Origin: DASRTE01 sp035316885
GTDB taxonomy: Bacteria > Actinomycetota > Actinomycetes > Jiangellales > Jiangellaceae
Length of the DNA: 17,391 nt
Assembly: GCA_035316885.1 (NCBI GenBank)
Contig: DATHII010000107.1
Coordinates: 1 to 17,391, forward strand
Reading direction: 5' to 3'
This document shows, one piece after another, positions 6,968-13,912 of the stretch. Under the pieces are notes generated by a model. The model was given only the letters and a program-made list of their open reading frames with translations, made no database searches and was not told the origin of the DNA. Every line of letters begins with the position of its first letter. The first letter of the stretch is position 1. Both the position numbers and the translations under genes were made by a program.

Positions 6968-7629
6968 CGATTTCGCTGGTGCTCGTCGACGACCAGCCGC
7001 TGCTGCGGCTTGGTTTCCGGATGGTGCTCGACGCCCAGCAGGACATGAGGGTCGTCGCTGAGGCGGGAGACGGCGAGGAGGCGGTGAGGGTCGTCGCGCA
7101 GCACGCGCCGGACGTGGTTCTCATGGACGTGCGGATGCCGCGGCTCGACGGCGTCGAGGCCACCCGGCGCATCGTCACCTCCGGCAGCCGATCCAGGGTC
7201 CTGATCCTCACCACGTTCGACCTCGACGAGTACGCCTTCGCCGGCCTGCGAGCCGGCGCAAGCGGATTCCTGCTCAAGAACGTGCCGCCGCCGGACCTCC
7301 TGACGGCGATTCGGGCGGTCGCCAGCGGGGACGCAGTCGTCGCGCCGAGCGTGACCCGACGGCTGCTGGATGCCTTCGCCGACCGGTTGCCGACCTCGAG
7401 CAAGCCCCTCGACGAAATCCTGTCCCCGCTCACGCCGCGGGAGCGCGAGGTGCTCGTCGAGATCGCGACCGGAGATTCCAACGCGCAGATCGCCGAAAGA
7501 CTCGTACTCTCCGAGGCGACCGTGAAGACCCACGTCGGCCGGATCCTCGCCAAGCTCCACCTGCACGACCGAGTGCAAGCCGTCGTACTGGCCTACGAAT
7601 CAGGCCTCGTCCGTCCCGGAAACCGCTGA
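6964..7629 (+). CDS. NarL/LuxR-family response regulator
   Basis: This 221-residue protein has an N-terminal receiver domain (1-120) with the acidic pair D9-D10, the phosphoacceptor Asp55 in VVLMDVRMP, the switch threonine in ILTTFD (83-84) and Lys105 in FLLKN. A C-terminal LuxR-type helix-turn-helix follows (~155-215), reading LTPREREVLVEIATGDSNAQ and then SEATVKTHVGRILAKL. It would be phosphorylated by the kinase just upstream, with which it shares a four-base GTGA overlap (6964-6967). The probable target is the divergent ABC efflux operon, by analogy with similar modules. All key residues are intact. Confidence 0.95.
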   Translation: MTISLVLVDDQPLLRLGFRMVLDAQQDMRVVAEAGDGEEAVRVVAQHAPDVVLMDVRMPRLDGVEATRRIVTSGSRSRVLILTTFDLDEYAFAGLRAGASGFLLKNVPPPDLLTAIRAVASGDAVVAPSVTRRLLDAFADRLPTSSKPLDEILSPLTPREREVLVEIATGDSNAQIAERLVLSEATVKTHVGRILAKLHLHDRVQAVVLAYESGLVRPGNR

Positions 7630-7764
7630 GGTCACGTCTCCGCTCCTGGCCCTCGCCACCGTCAGCGCTCCCGGACGCTTCAGGGGTGTGGGTCCTGGGA
7701 GCCGACCGACCAGACGACGCCAGCCGAGCTGCTCGCACCCGCCAACACGCGATTAGGAGGGGAT

Positions 7765-7939
7765 GTGTCCGCCGATGTACTCCGGCTCGACATACGCCCC
7801 CCTCGCGTGAAGGATCAGGAGAGTATCGATGAGTGGGCCGCCGAGGTCGCCACAGCGTTCCAGATGCCCGGGCCGGTGGTCGCTGACCGCCGCCATCCTG
7901 CTGCGCGACGACAATGAGGAAGCGCAGGATGCCGCGTAG
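7765..7939 (+). pseudogene. Small acidic hypothetical protein with probable +1 frameshift
   Basis: A strong ribosome binding site (TTAGGAGGGG) precedes a GTG at 7765. The first frame reads VSADVLRLDIRPPRVKDQES then IDEWAAEVATAFQMPGPVV and then becomes unlike protein (RRHPAARRQ), stopping at 7917. Removing one base near 7880-7886 joins it to LTAAILLRDDNEEAQDAA ending at 7939, a plausible acidic C-terminus. The combined product would be about 57 residues with no membrane segment. I do not recognise a family. It follows the response regulator by 135 bases and faces the GNAT gene. It may be a real small gene with an indel, or a remnant. Confidence 0.35.
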
Positions 7940-7956
7940 GCGGGCACGAAGCCCGC
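7940..7956. terminator. Short GC hairpin between convergent genes
   Basis: GCGGGC (7940-7945), loop ACGAA, GCCCGC (7951-7956). It lies directly after the end of the small protein and before the end of the convergent GNAT gene, a natural place for a bidirectional terminator. The stem is only 6 bp and there is no T-run. Confidence 0.35.
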
Positions 7957-7991
7957 ACCTGAGAGCCCCAGACGGCACCCTCGCTCACACG

Positions 7992-8508
7992 CTATTGGCG
8001 AGGTCGGTCGGGAAGGTCTATCACCCAGGCCCCCAGGTCGGGATCGATCCCGGGAAGGTTCACCTCGACGAACCCGAGCGAGGAGACCAGGCGCTTGCTC
8101 GGCAAATTCCGGTGGTCGATGAGCCCAAGAGCGCGCTCGCCCGGCGTCTGGGTCGCAAGCATGGCAAGGGTCTGTTCGAGGCACTCATGCGCGACAGCAC
8201 CGCCTTTGCCACGGTGGGATGTCGAGGCGCCGATCAGCCGAATCTTGTGCACCCGGAAGGTCGACCAGCGGACACCAGAGCGAGACGGCGGCGAGTTCAC
8301 CGTCGGAGGCGATGCCGAGCAGGCAAGTCCCGTCATGGCCAGAGTAGGGCGGGGTGAGTGTATGGATCGCCTTTTGAACGTCCATCTCCCACGGCTTCGG
8401 GTGGGGCCGGGCCCGGCGACCCGGCTCCTTTGGCGCAGGTGTCGTGCACTCGAAACGACGAAGCGCGTCGCGGTCGTCCTTGGTCGCCTCGCGCCACTCG
8501 ATGCTCAA
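7992..8508 (-). pseudogene. GNAT acetyltransferase, one-base frameshift
   Basis: The first frame starts with TTG at 8508 (LSIEWREATKDDRDALRRFE) and runs to ASDGELAAVSLWC. The second frame carries the acetyl-CoA-binding core FRVHKIRLIGASTSHRGKGG, with the R-x-x-G-x-G/A-like RGKGGA loop, then GLIDHRNLPSKRLVSSLGF and VIDLPDRPRQ to the stop at 7992. The switch occurs between about 8255 and 8300. Removing one base, for instance in the GACC near 8262, makes a continuous 171-residue protein, the normal GNAT length. The TTG overlaps the stop of the upstream 251-residue gene (TTGA, 8505-8508), so expression is coupled to it. The substrate (small molecule, protein or tRNA) is unknown. The frameshift may be genuine or an assembly error. 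Confidence 0.72.
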
Positions 8509-9260
8509 CCGGCGAGCCGCTTGACGTTTGCCACCGGAATACCGCCCTTGGGGATGCGCGCAAGTGCGGCGATCGCCTCCGCGGGCAGAGTCGCGGCGCC
8601 AGCGCCTCGCTCCAGGTAGTCACGGCCGGACGACAGGTCCTCGTCCTCCCAGTCCATGTCCACCGCGCGGAGCACCTCCACTGTTGCTCGACGGCCCATG
8701 AGGTTACGGAGCACCCACACCTTGCCTCCTACATCGAGCCCCTGGATTCGGGCGAGTTCGGCGGGCAGGGCCACCTCGACCTCTTCGCCCTTCTTGTTGA
8801 TCACGTCGATACGGACGTCCTCGTCGTCGATCGCGAGAATCACTCCGGCGCCATAGAAGAACTCGATCCGCTTCGGCCACCTTCCGATGGCGTCGTCGGT
8901 CGCCTGCACCAGGCGCTTGTAGAACGCAGCGGACGGCAGGTCGGCAGCTGGCCGGTCGCGGAGGAACTGTACGACCTCGTCGCCAAACCGCTCTTCGACC
9001 TTCTGCGCCTCAGCACCGAGGAAGGCGGCACCGGATTCGTCCCCAGCGTTGAGCGCCTTGACTGCCAACGTCGAGAGGACGCTGTGGTACTTGCGCGATC
9101 CGCTGAGGCCATGACCAGTCCGCCTTGGGACCTGCCAACCAGCCGAAACGATGCCCCTTGATGCAAGAGTCCGATACTTGCTACGCGTCGGGACGTCGCC
9201 CTCTAGGTCCGACATCTCGATGATCGGCGCTGGCGTCAGATGGTGCGTCTCGATACTCAT
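8505..9260 (-). CDS. Unrecognised 251-residue protein, coupled to the GNAT gene
   Basis: A clear coding frame starts at the ATG at 9260 with a GAGAGGAG ribosome binding site and an upstream TACTCT -10 box (9281-9286). The protein is soluble and mixed alpha/beta. Its N-terminal third is rich in Ser/Arg/Gly (TRSKYRTLASRGIVSAGWQV). A helical middle follows (AEAQKVEERFGDEVVQFLRD). Then comes a beta-rich part, GAGVILAIDDEDVRIDVINK, followed by VEVALPAELARIQGLDVGGK then VWVL, which resembles the AbrB/MazE-like pattern 'V-x-x-P-x-E-L...G-L-x-x-G-x-x-V-x-V'. The end is acidic then Ala-rich. I do not recognise a family, and the AbrB resemblance is weak inference. Its stop codon overlaps the start of an acetyltransferase gene, suggesting the two act together, for instance as enzyme and regulator or partner. 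Confidence 0.75.
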   Translation of the reverse strand: MSIETHHLTPAPIIEMSDLEGDVPTRSKYRTLASRGIVSAGWQVPRRTGHGLSGSRKYHSVLSTLAVKALNAGDESGAAFLGAEAQKVEERFGDEVVQFLRDRPAADLPSAAFYKRLVQATDDAIGRWPKRIEFFYGAGVILAIDDEDVRIDVINKKGEEVEVALPAELARIQGLDVGGKVWVLRNLMGRRATVEVLRAVDMDWEDEDLSSGRDYLERGAGAATLPAEAIAALARIPKGGIPVANVKRLAG

Positions 9261-9506
9261 CGTCGCTCCTCTCAATCGCCAGAGTACCCCTGACTGGCCA
9301 CTTTCACCACTCAGAGGGTGGCTGGCCCTGCCCGACGGCTCAGCACCTAGACGTCAGTTCACACCGACGAGTGTCGGCGACGGGCGGACGACGCAAGACG
9401 AAGCCTGGGGAGGCACCCCACGAGGCCCCACATGGATGCTGGAAACCACGCCCCCCCAAATCCACTCAAACAGGATATGTTCTCTCCAGCGAGCATGTAA
9501 TAGGGA

Positions 9507-9800
9507 GTGTGTAAGCCCGGTCGGCTGACCCAACGCTTCACTCCAGCGACGCTCGCCAAGTCGTCCGGCGACAACGCCGGCGCGGCGGCCCCGAGCGCGT
9601 CGCAGATCTCCGAGGAGCTCCAGCAGTGCCTCGAGGACCAAGGGGTCGCCGGCACCCGCGTCCGGATGCACGTCGTGGTCGTCAACGGCACTCAAGCAGG
9701 TCCGGTACTGGTACTCACCGGAGCAGCCCACAGCAACGAAGTGGTGGGAACCGGTGCCTTGATCTGGACCCTGAAGGCACTCGACGGCACGAGCCGATCA
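9507..9800 (+). pseudogene. Truncated M14-like metallocarboxypeptidase/deacylase fragment
   Basis: Within an open frame from a GTG at 9507, the segment from about 9585 to 9785 encodes GTRVRMHVVVVNGTQAGPVL, then VLTGAAHSNEVVGTGALIWT and LKALDG. This resembles the N-terminus of M14/AstE-type zinc hydrolases, where a beta strand leads to an H-x-x-E zinc motif, here HSNE. The rest of the catalytic domain is absent. After LKALDG the frame becomes Arg/Gln-rich and runs into the PadR promoter. The N-terminal part (MCKPGRLTQRFTPATLAKSS) has no known match, and no convincing ribosome binding site is seen. This is probably a relic of a once larger gene cut by the arrival of, or rearrangement next to, the padR-like gene. 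Confidence 0.5.
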
Positions 9801-9843
9801 GCAGCGCCGCAAGGCCCGCGACGGCAGCAGCGAGAGCCGCGAC

Positions 9844-9872
9844 TTGACCAACGGACAGTAACGATATATCGT
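9844..9872 (+). promoter_or_regulatory. Promoter of the PadR gene
   Basis: TTGACC at 9844-9849 and TATCGT at 9867-9872 form a -35/-10 pair with a 17-base spacer. Transcription would begin at about 9880-9881, on the ATG, so the mRNA is leaderless. The -10 element lies inside the 28-bp palindrome. Confidence 0.55.
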
Positions 9873-9880
9873 TACTGTCC
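9853..9880. promoter_or_regulatory. Perfect 28-bp palindrome, probable PadR operator
   Basis: The half-site GGACAGTAACGATA is followed directly by its exact reverse complement, with no mismatch and no spacer. The centre reads ATCGATATATCGT-like AACGATATATCGTT. The palindrome covers the -10 box and ends on the base before the ATG at 9881. Bound protein would block RNA polymerase and the leaderless start, so negative autoregulation by the PadR protein is the natural reading. The palindrome is seen directly; the protein-site match is inferred. Confidence 0.75.
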
Positions 9881-10477
9881 ATGAGGGATGACGAGAACTC
9901 GCAGGAAGGCCGGCGCTCCGGCCGCGACCAGTCGCGGACCCGCCGCCGGGACAACCGATCAGACAAACCCCTCCGAAGCAAGCGGGCCGCACGAGCCCAC
10001 GGCAGCCGAGGGCGTGGTCGCCGCCGGGCGCCTCGCGGCGACGTGCGTTCCGCCGTACTCGTGCTGCTGTCCGAAGTGCCCATGCACGGGTACCAGCTGA
10101 TGCACGCGATCGCCGACCGCACCGACGGACGGTGGCAGCCCAGTCCGGGCGCCATCTACCCGACCATCAGCCAGCTCGAGGACGAGGGGTTGATCACGGT
10201 CACCTCCAGCTCCGGACGCAAGCTCGCCGCGCTCACCGATGCTGGGCGCGCGCACCTCGCTGGCAACACCGCGGCGCCAGACCCGTTCGCGTCGTTCGAC
10301 TCCAGCGAGCAGTACGTCGACCTGCGGGGGCAGCTCGACAAGCTGCACGCCGTGGTCCGCCTGGTCGGGCAGACCGGCACCGACGCGCAGCGCGCGGCCG
10401 CGGAGGGGATCATCACGGAGGCCCGCGGCGCGATGTATCGCCTGCTCGCCGACGACGTGGACACCGACCGCGACTGA
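9881..10477 (+). CDS. PadR-family transcriptional regulator with basic N-terminal extension
   Basis: The 198-residue protein has a PadR winged helix domain at about 52-125. It contains RGDVRSAVLVLLSEVPMHGY, RWQPSPGAIYPTISQLEDEG with LITV, and the wing to ALTDAG. A C-terminal helical dimerisation part follows (~140-195), including LRGQLDKLHAVVRLVGQTGT. The first ~50 residues are unusually rich in Arg and Lys (for example RTRRRDNRSDKP and GSRGRGRRRAPRG), where actinobacterial relatives often carry a Gly/Phe/Arg tail. PadR proteins repress efflux or detoxification genes and release DNA on binding phenolics or drugs. The neighbouring target is not obvious, because the flanking gene is a fragment and downstream there is no clear transporter. 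The ATG abuts the palindromic operator. Confidence 0.92.
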   Translation: MRDDENSQEGRRSGRDQSRTRRRDNRSDKPLRSKRAARAHGSRGRGRRRAPRGDVRSAVLVLLSEVPMHGYQLMHAIADRTDGRWQPSPGAIYPTISQLEDEGLITVTSSSGRKLAALTDAGRAHLAGNTAAPDPFASFDSSEQYVDLRGQLDKLHAVVRLVGQTGTDAQRAAAEGIITEARGAMYRLLADDVDTDRD

Positions 10478-11027
10478 GCTCGGCTCCAGCTAGTGTCGTT
10501 ACGCGACGGGCGCGCACGCGACACTCTTGTCGGCAATGTCCGGCTGGCTGGGGGACGTAGTAGCGGAGATGTTCGATCGGGGAAAGAAAACCTGATCGCC
10601 CGATCAGTTCCGGTGTTGTTCGACCGCTGCGGCGCAGGGGAGTACACAGGACCAGCCGCTGTCGCCGACCAAGTCAGCGCCGGCGGAAAGGACCGGAGGC
10701 AAGGAAGAGCGCATATCGACAGCGCGCCGCAACCCGGATGACGCGACCGGTTCACAATGACTCAAGCCAATTCACCTTGGACGTTCTCACCTGTCGCCAT
10801 CGTTCGAGCGCTTCACGGGTGCGTCACTCCGCCGCCTGTCGGGCGCGCGCGGTTCTGCTCCAGTCGTCGGCCTTCGCCTGGAATGTGTCCGGACGGGGCT
10901 TACGAGACGGCCGCGACGAGTCCGGCAGGCTGACCAGAATCGTTCCCATTGAGGGTTCGGCTTACGCGGTGCGTGTGTCGTGCTGGAGTGCGGCGTGTGC
11001 CTCGCCGAGTCTTGAGCCTTGGGCACG
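10478..11027. other. Region without a supported gene
   Basis: About 550 bases follow the PadR stop without a convincing gene on either strand. The long open frames here are Arg/Ser/Pro-rich and show no domain. AGTGTCG (10492-10498) and CGACACT (10519-10525) form a 7-bp hairpin with a 20-base GC-rich loop that could end the PadR transcript. CTGATCG/CGATCAG (around 10591-10606) forms a second small dyad. It may be a decayed gene or long regulatory DNA. Confidence 0.4.
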
Positions 11028-11384
11028 ATGGCGGCACAGTGTGCGGCCGATCAGCAGAGCCCGCTCATGTCCCGGCTGCAATCGTCGTACGTCGTGTCGT
11101 ATTCGACTATCAGCATTACGCCAGGCAGTGACCACTCGGTCGTCGAGGCGAACATCTACTTCACCGAGCACCTCGCCGACGACGAGTTCGCGCAGGTTCC
11201 GGCGCTGTTGGAGCAGGGCGTGTGGAAGGTGTGTTCTCATGCTCCTCACGACCACGAGCGCTCGGTCCACCGACCGGACGCGGTGGCCTGGACTGGACCG
11301 CTCCTCGCCGACTTCATCACTGACGCGCTGGTGGTGGACACCACGCTCGCCATCGGTGACCGTGATTGGTGTACGTCGAGCTAG
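11028..11384 (+). CDS. Hypothetical protein
   Basis: This frame has high G/C third positions and a protein-like composition. It can start at the ATG at 11028 (118 residues) or at the ATG at 11067. The core reads YVVSYSTISITPGSDHSVVE, then ANIYFTEHLADDEFAQVPAL and WKVCSHAPHDHER, ending ALVVDTTLAIGDRDW. It suggests a small soluble alpha/beta protein with no signal peptide or membrane helix. I do not recognise the family. It is isolated, with the gene-poor region upstream and a convergent dehydrogenase gene 53 bases downstream. No clear ribosome binding site is seen. It could be a fragment, since the first ~15 residues look unlike the rest. Confidence 0.5.
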   Translation: MAAQCAADQQSPLMSRLQSSYVVSYSTISITPGSDHSVVEANIYFTEHLADDEFAQVPALLEQGVWKVCSHAPHDHERSVHRPDAVAWTGPLLADFITDALVVDTTLAIGDRDWCTSS

Positions 11385-11437
11385 TGACCGATGCAGTCGT
11401 CGCATATCCGCGTCGGGAGCCCCTCGGCGCCAGGTTG

Positions 11438-12316
11438 CTACCCGTTGTTGCTGGTGCCGGGGTCGTTCTGCGCATCGGCAGTCTGGGGCGTCTGGTCGGA
11501 GACGCTCAGACTGACTTCTCGCCAGTTCTCGTCGCTGGCGGCGAGTTCCTTTGCCGCCTGCTGCGCCAGCGGCACGGCATCGGTGCCGAGCAGCAGGCGC
11601 ACGGGCGCATCGTCGCGGCCGGCGAGGTCTCGCACCACTTGGGCGACGCGCCGAGCGTTCCCCGGCTCATGACCAGAGAAGGCGCGCAGCGCCTCGGCGG
11701 ACACTCCGATCGTCTGCTGGTAAGGCACGCTGGGCTGCGGGATCGTCATCGATGTGCCACCCCAGTCGGTGCGCATGGCGCCCGGCTCGAGGACGGTGAC
11801 CTTCACCCCGAACGGAGCGATCTCCTGGGCGAGACCGAGGGAGAACCCGGCGACGGCACATTTCGCCGCCTGGTAGGCGGTCAGGCCCGGGCCGGACAAG
11901 CGGACAATGAGCGAGGCGACTTGGAAGATGTGACCGCTGCCCTGCTCGCGTAGGACCGGCACCGCCGCCTTCGAAACGTTCACGACACCGAAGAAGTCGG
12001 TATCGATCTGCGCCCGGAACGAGTCGATCGTCGTGTCCTCAAACGATCCCAGGTCGCCATACCCCGCGTTGTTGACGACGACATCGATGCGACCGAACGT
12101 GTCCGCGGCCTGAGTAACCACGCGCGCGGCCGCGGTGTAGTCGGTCACGTCGAGCCGCAGCAGAAGCACCGCGTCGCCGTATTTGTCGTGGAGGTCCCGC
12201 AACCGTTCAGGGTTACGCGCCGTCGCCGCCACGCGATCACCCGCTTCGAGCGCGACCTCGACGACCGCGCGACCCAGACCGCGCGAACTTCCCGTCACGA
12301 ACCACACCTTGGACAT
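11438..12316 (-). CDS. Short-chain dehydrogenase/reductase (classical SDR)
   Basis: The 292-residue protein has the full classical SDR set. It carries the cofactor loop TGSSRGLG at 8-15, DVTD near 56-59, NNAG at 82-85, a catalytic Ser135 in QVASL, and YQAAK with Tyr148 and Lys152. The basic residue in TARNPERL after the second strand favours NADP(H). PGAMRTDW near 180 is the usual loop after the active site. Substrate cannot be told. The ATG at 12316 is preferred over a GTG two codons upstream because AGGAG lies five bases before it. The length is normal and intact. It is the last gene of the minus-strand series that begins at the ArsR gene, but a 309-base gap separates it from the reductase upstream, so it probably has its own promoter. 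Confidence 0.93.
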   Translation of the reverse strand: MSKVWFVTGSSRGLGRAVVEVALEAGDRVAATARNPERLRDLHDKYGDAVLLLRLDVTDYTAAARVVTQAADTFGRIDVVVNNAGYGDLGSFEDTTIDSFRAQIDTDFFGVVNVSKAAVPVLREQGSGHIFQVASLIVRLSGPGLTAYQAAKCAVAGFSLGLAQEIAPFGVKVTVLEPGAMRTDWGGTSMTIPQPSVPYQQTIGVSAEALRAFSGHEPGNARRVAQVVRDLAGRDDAPVRLLLGTDAVPLAQQAAKELAASDENWREVSLSVSDQTPQTADAQNDPGTSNNG

Positions 12317-12625
12317 GGACACTCCTGCCTATCGAACGAATCATCAAGACGACGTCGACGCTGAGTCAGACATGCCGCCCGTGCGCCCGACACCGACCAG
12401 GTCGACACCGGACTCCCCCGGAGGAGGCGCACCTAGCGGCACTCGCGGGCCGAGGCGGGCAGCTTGGTGGATCGCCGGGGCACGGGTCTTGCCACGTTGG
12501 CAGGGCGGGTAGCCGATACCCCCCGCCGTCGGTCGTTGGGTGGTTGCGGGAAATGGCTGATGCGGCTAACGCGGATCCGCAGGCGGCCGACGCGTGACGA
12601 ACGACCCTCGGGGCCCCGGTCGCCG
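12317..12625. other. Intergenic region upstream of the SDR gene
   Basis: About 309 bases between the SDR start and the end of the RibD-like gene. It holds the SDR ribosome binding site (AGGAG near the ATG) and presumably its promoter. I see no gene, repeat or clear hairpin in it. Confidence 0.45.
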
Positions 12626-13159
12626 TCAAGTCTGTGGGAGATAGCTGAGGAGGACGACCCCGGAGTCGAACCGCTTCACGTCGTGGAGCGTCATCCGTAC
12701 CGTCCCCCGGTCGCCGAGCACATGGACGTTTCCGTGGCCCCAGACGAGCGGGTTCAGGTAGATCTCGTACTCGTCGATCAGGCCCCTCTCGGCGAGGGCG
12801 TACGCAAACTCGCCGCTGCCGTGCATGAACAGGTCACCGTGGACCTCGTCCTTCAGCTTGGGGATCGAGTCTCCGAGATCCCCGTTGAGCAGCGTCGCAT
12901 TCCACTCGAGATCTCCGTACAGGGTGTTGGACCCGACGTACTTGGGCAGCGCGTTGACCAAGTCCGCCCACTTGCCGGTTTGGCTCGGCCAGTACCCGGC
13001 CAGCCCCTCATAGGTCTTGCGGCCCAGCACCAGTCCACCTGACCTGGCCTGCCGCTCGAACGAGTAGTCGCCGTGGTCTCCGTCCGGCTGCACCCACTCG
13101 CCGACCGGGTCAATCACGCCGTCGACGGTGGTCTGCGCGGTCGCAATCAGCTTTCCCAT
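12626..13159 (-). CDS. RibD/dihydrofolate reductase-fold protein
   Basis: This 177-residue protein belongs to the dihydrofolate-reductase-like family that shares its fold with the RibD reductase domain. It starts MGKLIATAQTTVDGVIDPVG. It then shows GLVLGRKTYEGLAGYWP, the NADPH-binding segment DLFMHGSGEFAYAL, and GLIDEYEIYLNPLVWGHG. Such proteins are probably NADPH-dependent reductases, but their substrates are mostly unknown, and it should not be read as the housekeeping DHFR. The ATG at 13159 has a GAAGGAG ribosome binding site. A second member of the family lies 160 bases upstream in the same direction. The two are only distantly alike, so this is not a recent duplication. Confidence 0.9.
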   Translation of the reverse strand: MGKLIATAQTTVDGVIDPVGEWVQPDGDHGDYSFERQARSGGLVLGRKTYEGLAGYWPSQTGKWADLVNALPKYVGSNTLYGDLEWNATLLNGDLGDSIPKLKDEVHGDLFMHGSGEFAYALAERGLIDEYEIYLNPLVWGHGNVHVLGDRGTVRMTLHDVKRFDSGVVLLSYLPQT

Positions 13160-13260
13160 CTCGATTCTCCTTCGGTCACGGGATCCCCGTCTACCGTTTG
13201 GCGACAGCGTTGGTCGCCGTGGTCAACGCTGGTGCTGGAGTCGGCCAGTCGATCGTTCCG

Positions 13261-13288
13261 TCGAGCGGCCGGCGAAGCCGCCCCTCGA
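13261..13288 (-). terminator. Imperfect hairpin after the ArsR-SRPBCC-reductase operon
   Basis: TCGAG with CGGC (13261-13269) can pair with GCCG and CTCGA (13277-13280 and 13284-13288) around a small loop. It lies 30 bases past the stop of the second reductase. There is no U-run, and pairing is interrupted by three bases, so it is a weak call. Confidence 0.3.
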
Positions 13289-13319
13289 GACCGACATCAG
13301 CAGAATCAGCCACGGCCGC

Positions 13320-13892
13320 TCATGACGCCACCCGGTAACGCAGGTGCGTGACGCCCGGCGCGTCGAGCACGCGCGTCAGCTCGAGCTCGATGCGGTCTGC
13401 GTCGAACAACCGCCGCCCGTCGCCGAGCACGACCGGGATCAGGTGGATCTCCAGTTCGTCAAGCAGTCCCTCGCGCAGCAGCGACTGCGCGAGGCCGGCG
13501 CCGTGCACCATCACGTCCTGATCGCCGGCGGCCGCCTTGGCCTCGCGCATCGCGCTCGCGGCGTCGGGCACGTAGTGGACCCAGCCACTCTGCGGCTCCG
13601 GCGGGGTTCCGCGCGTGGGCACGAAGATCGGCACGCCGTGGTGGTCGCCGCCCCAGTGACCGGCATATTCGAACGTCTTGCGGCCGACGACGACCGCACC
13701 CGTCGCCATTGACTCGGCGAACACCTGCCCGCTCAGCCCCGGCGGGTCGAAGTACGGCGGCTCGGAGACGGACGCGCCGAGCCACTCGTGCAGCCGGTCG
13801 CCGCCGGTCCCGAGCCCGTTGCCGGGGCCGTCGTCTGGGCCGGTGATGAACCCGTCGAGTGACATCGACATGTACAGCACGGACTTCGCCAT
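13320..13892 (-). CDS. RibD/dihydrofolate reductase-fold protein in the ArsR operon
   Basis: The 190-residue protein starts MAKSVLYMSMSLDGFITGPD. It has the conserved VVVGRKTFEYAGHWGG and the cofactor-binding VMVHGAGLAQSLLREGLL, followed by DELEIHLIPVVLGDGRRLFD. Relatives in actinomycetes sit, as here, directly after an ArsR regulator and an SRPBCC protein. The role is unknown but an NADPH-dependent reduction is likely. The ATG at 13892 has an AAGGAG ribosome binding site and lies 20 bases after the SRPBCC stop, so it is the third gene of one transcript. The sequence is intact and of normal length. Confidence 0.92.
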   Translation of the reverse strand: MAKSVLYMSMSLDGFITGPDDGPGNGLGTGGDRLHEWLGASVSEPPYFDPPGLSGQVFAESMATGAVVVGRKTFEYAGHWGGDHHGVPIFVPTRGTPPEPQSGWVHYVPDAASAMREAKAAAGDQDVMVHGAGLAQSLLREGLLDELEIHLIPVVLGDGRRLFDADRIELELTRVLDAPGVTHLRYRVAS

Positions 13893-13912
13893 GCCTTCTC
13901 CTTTCTCAGGGC

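Noticed and set aside
9715..9882. Minus-strand 55-codon frame beginning MDSNDISLLSVGQVAALAAA with an apparent membrane helix, starting inside the PadR palindrome.
   Set aside because: The Ala-rich helix is a likely by-product of GCG/GCC repeats, the C-terminus is Arg/Ser/Cys-rich noise, and there is no ribosome binding site.
10565..10610. Cluster of GATC-containing dyads resembling a repeat or origin element.
   Set aside because: The arms are short (7 bp), GATC is frequent in this DNA, and no replication or repeat gene is nearby.
10738..11514. Plus-strand open frame of 258 codons.
   Set aside because: Composition is Ser/Arg/Cys-rich without domains, and it overlaps the better-supported hypothetical protein at 11028 and the convergent SDR gene.
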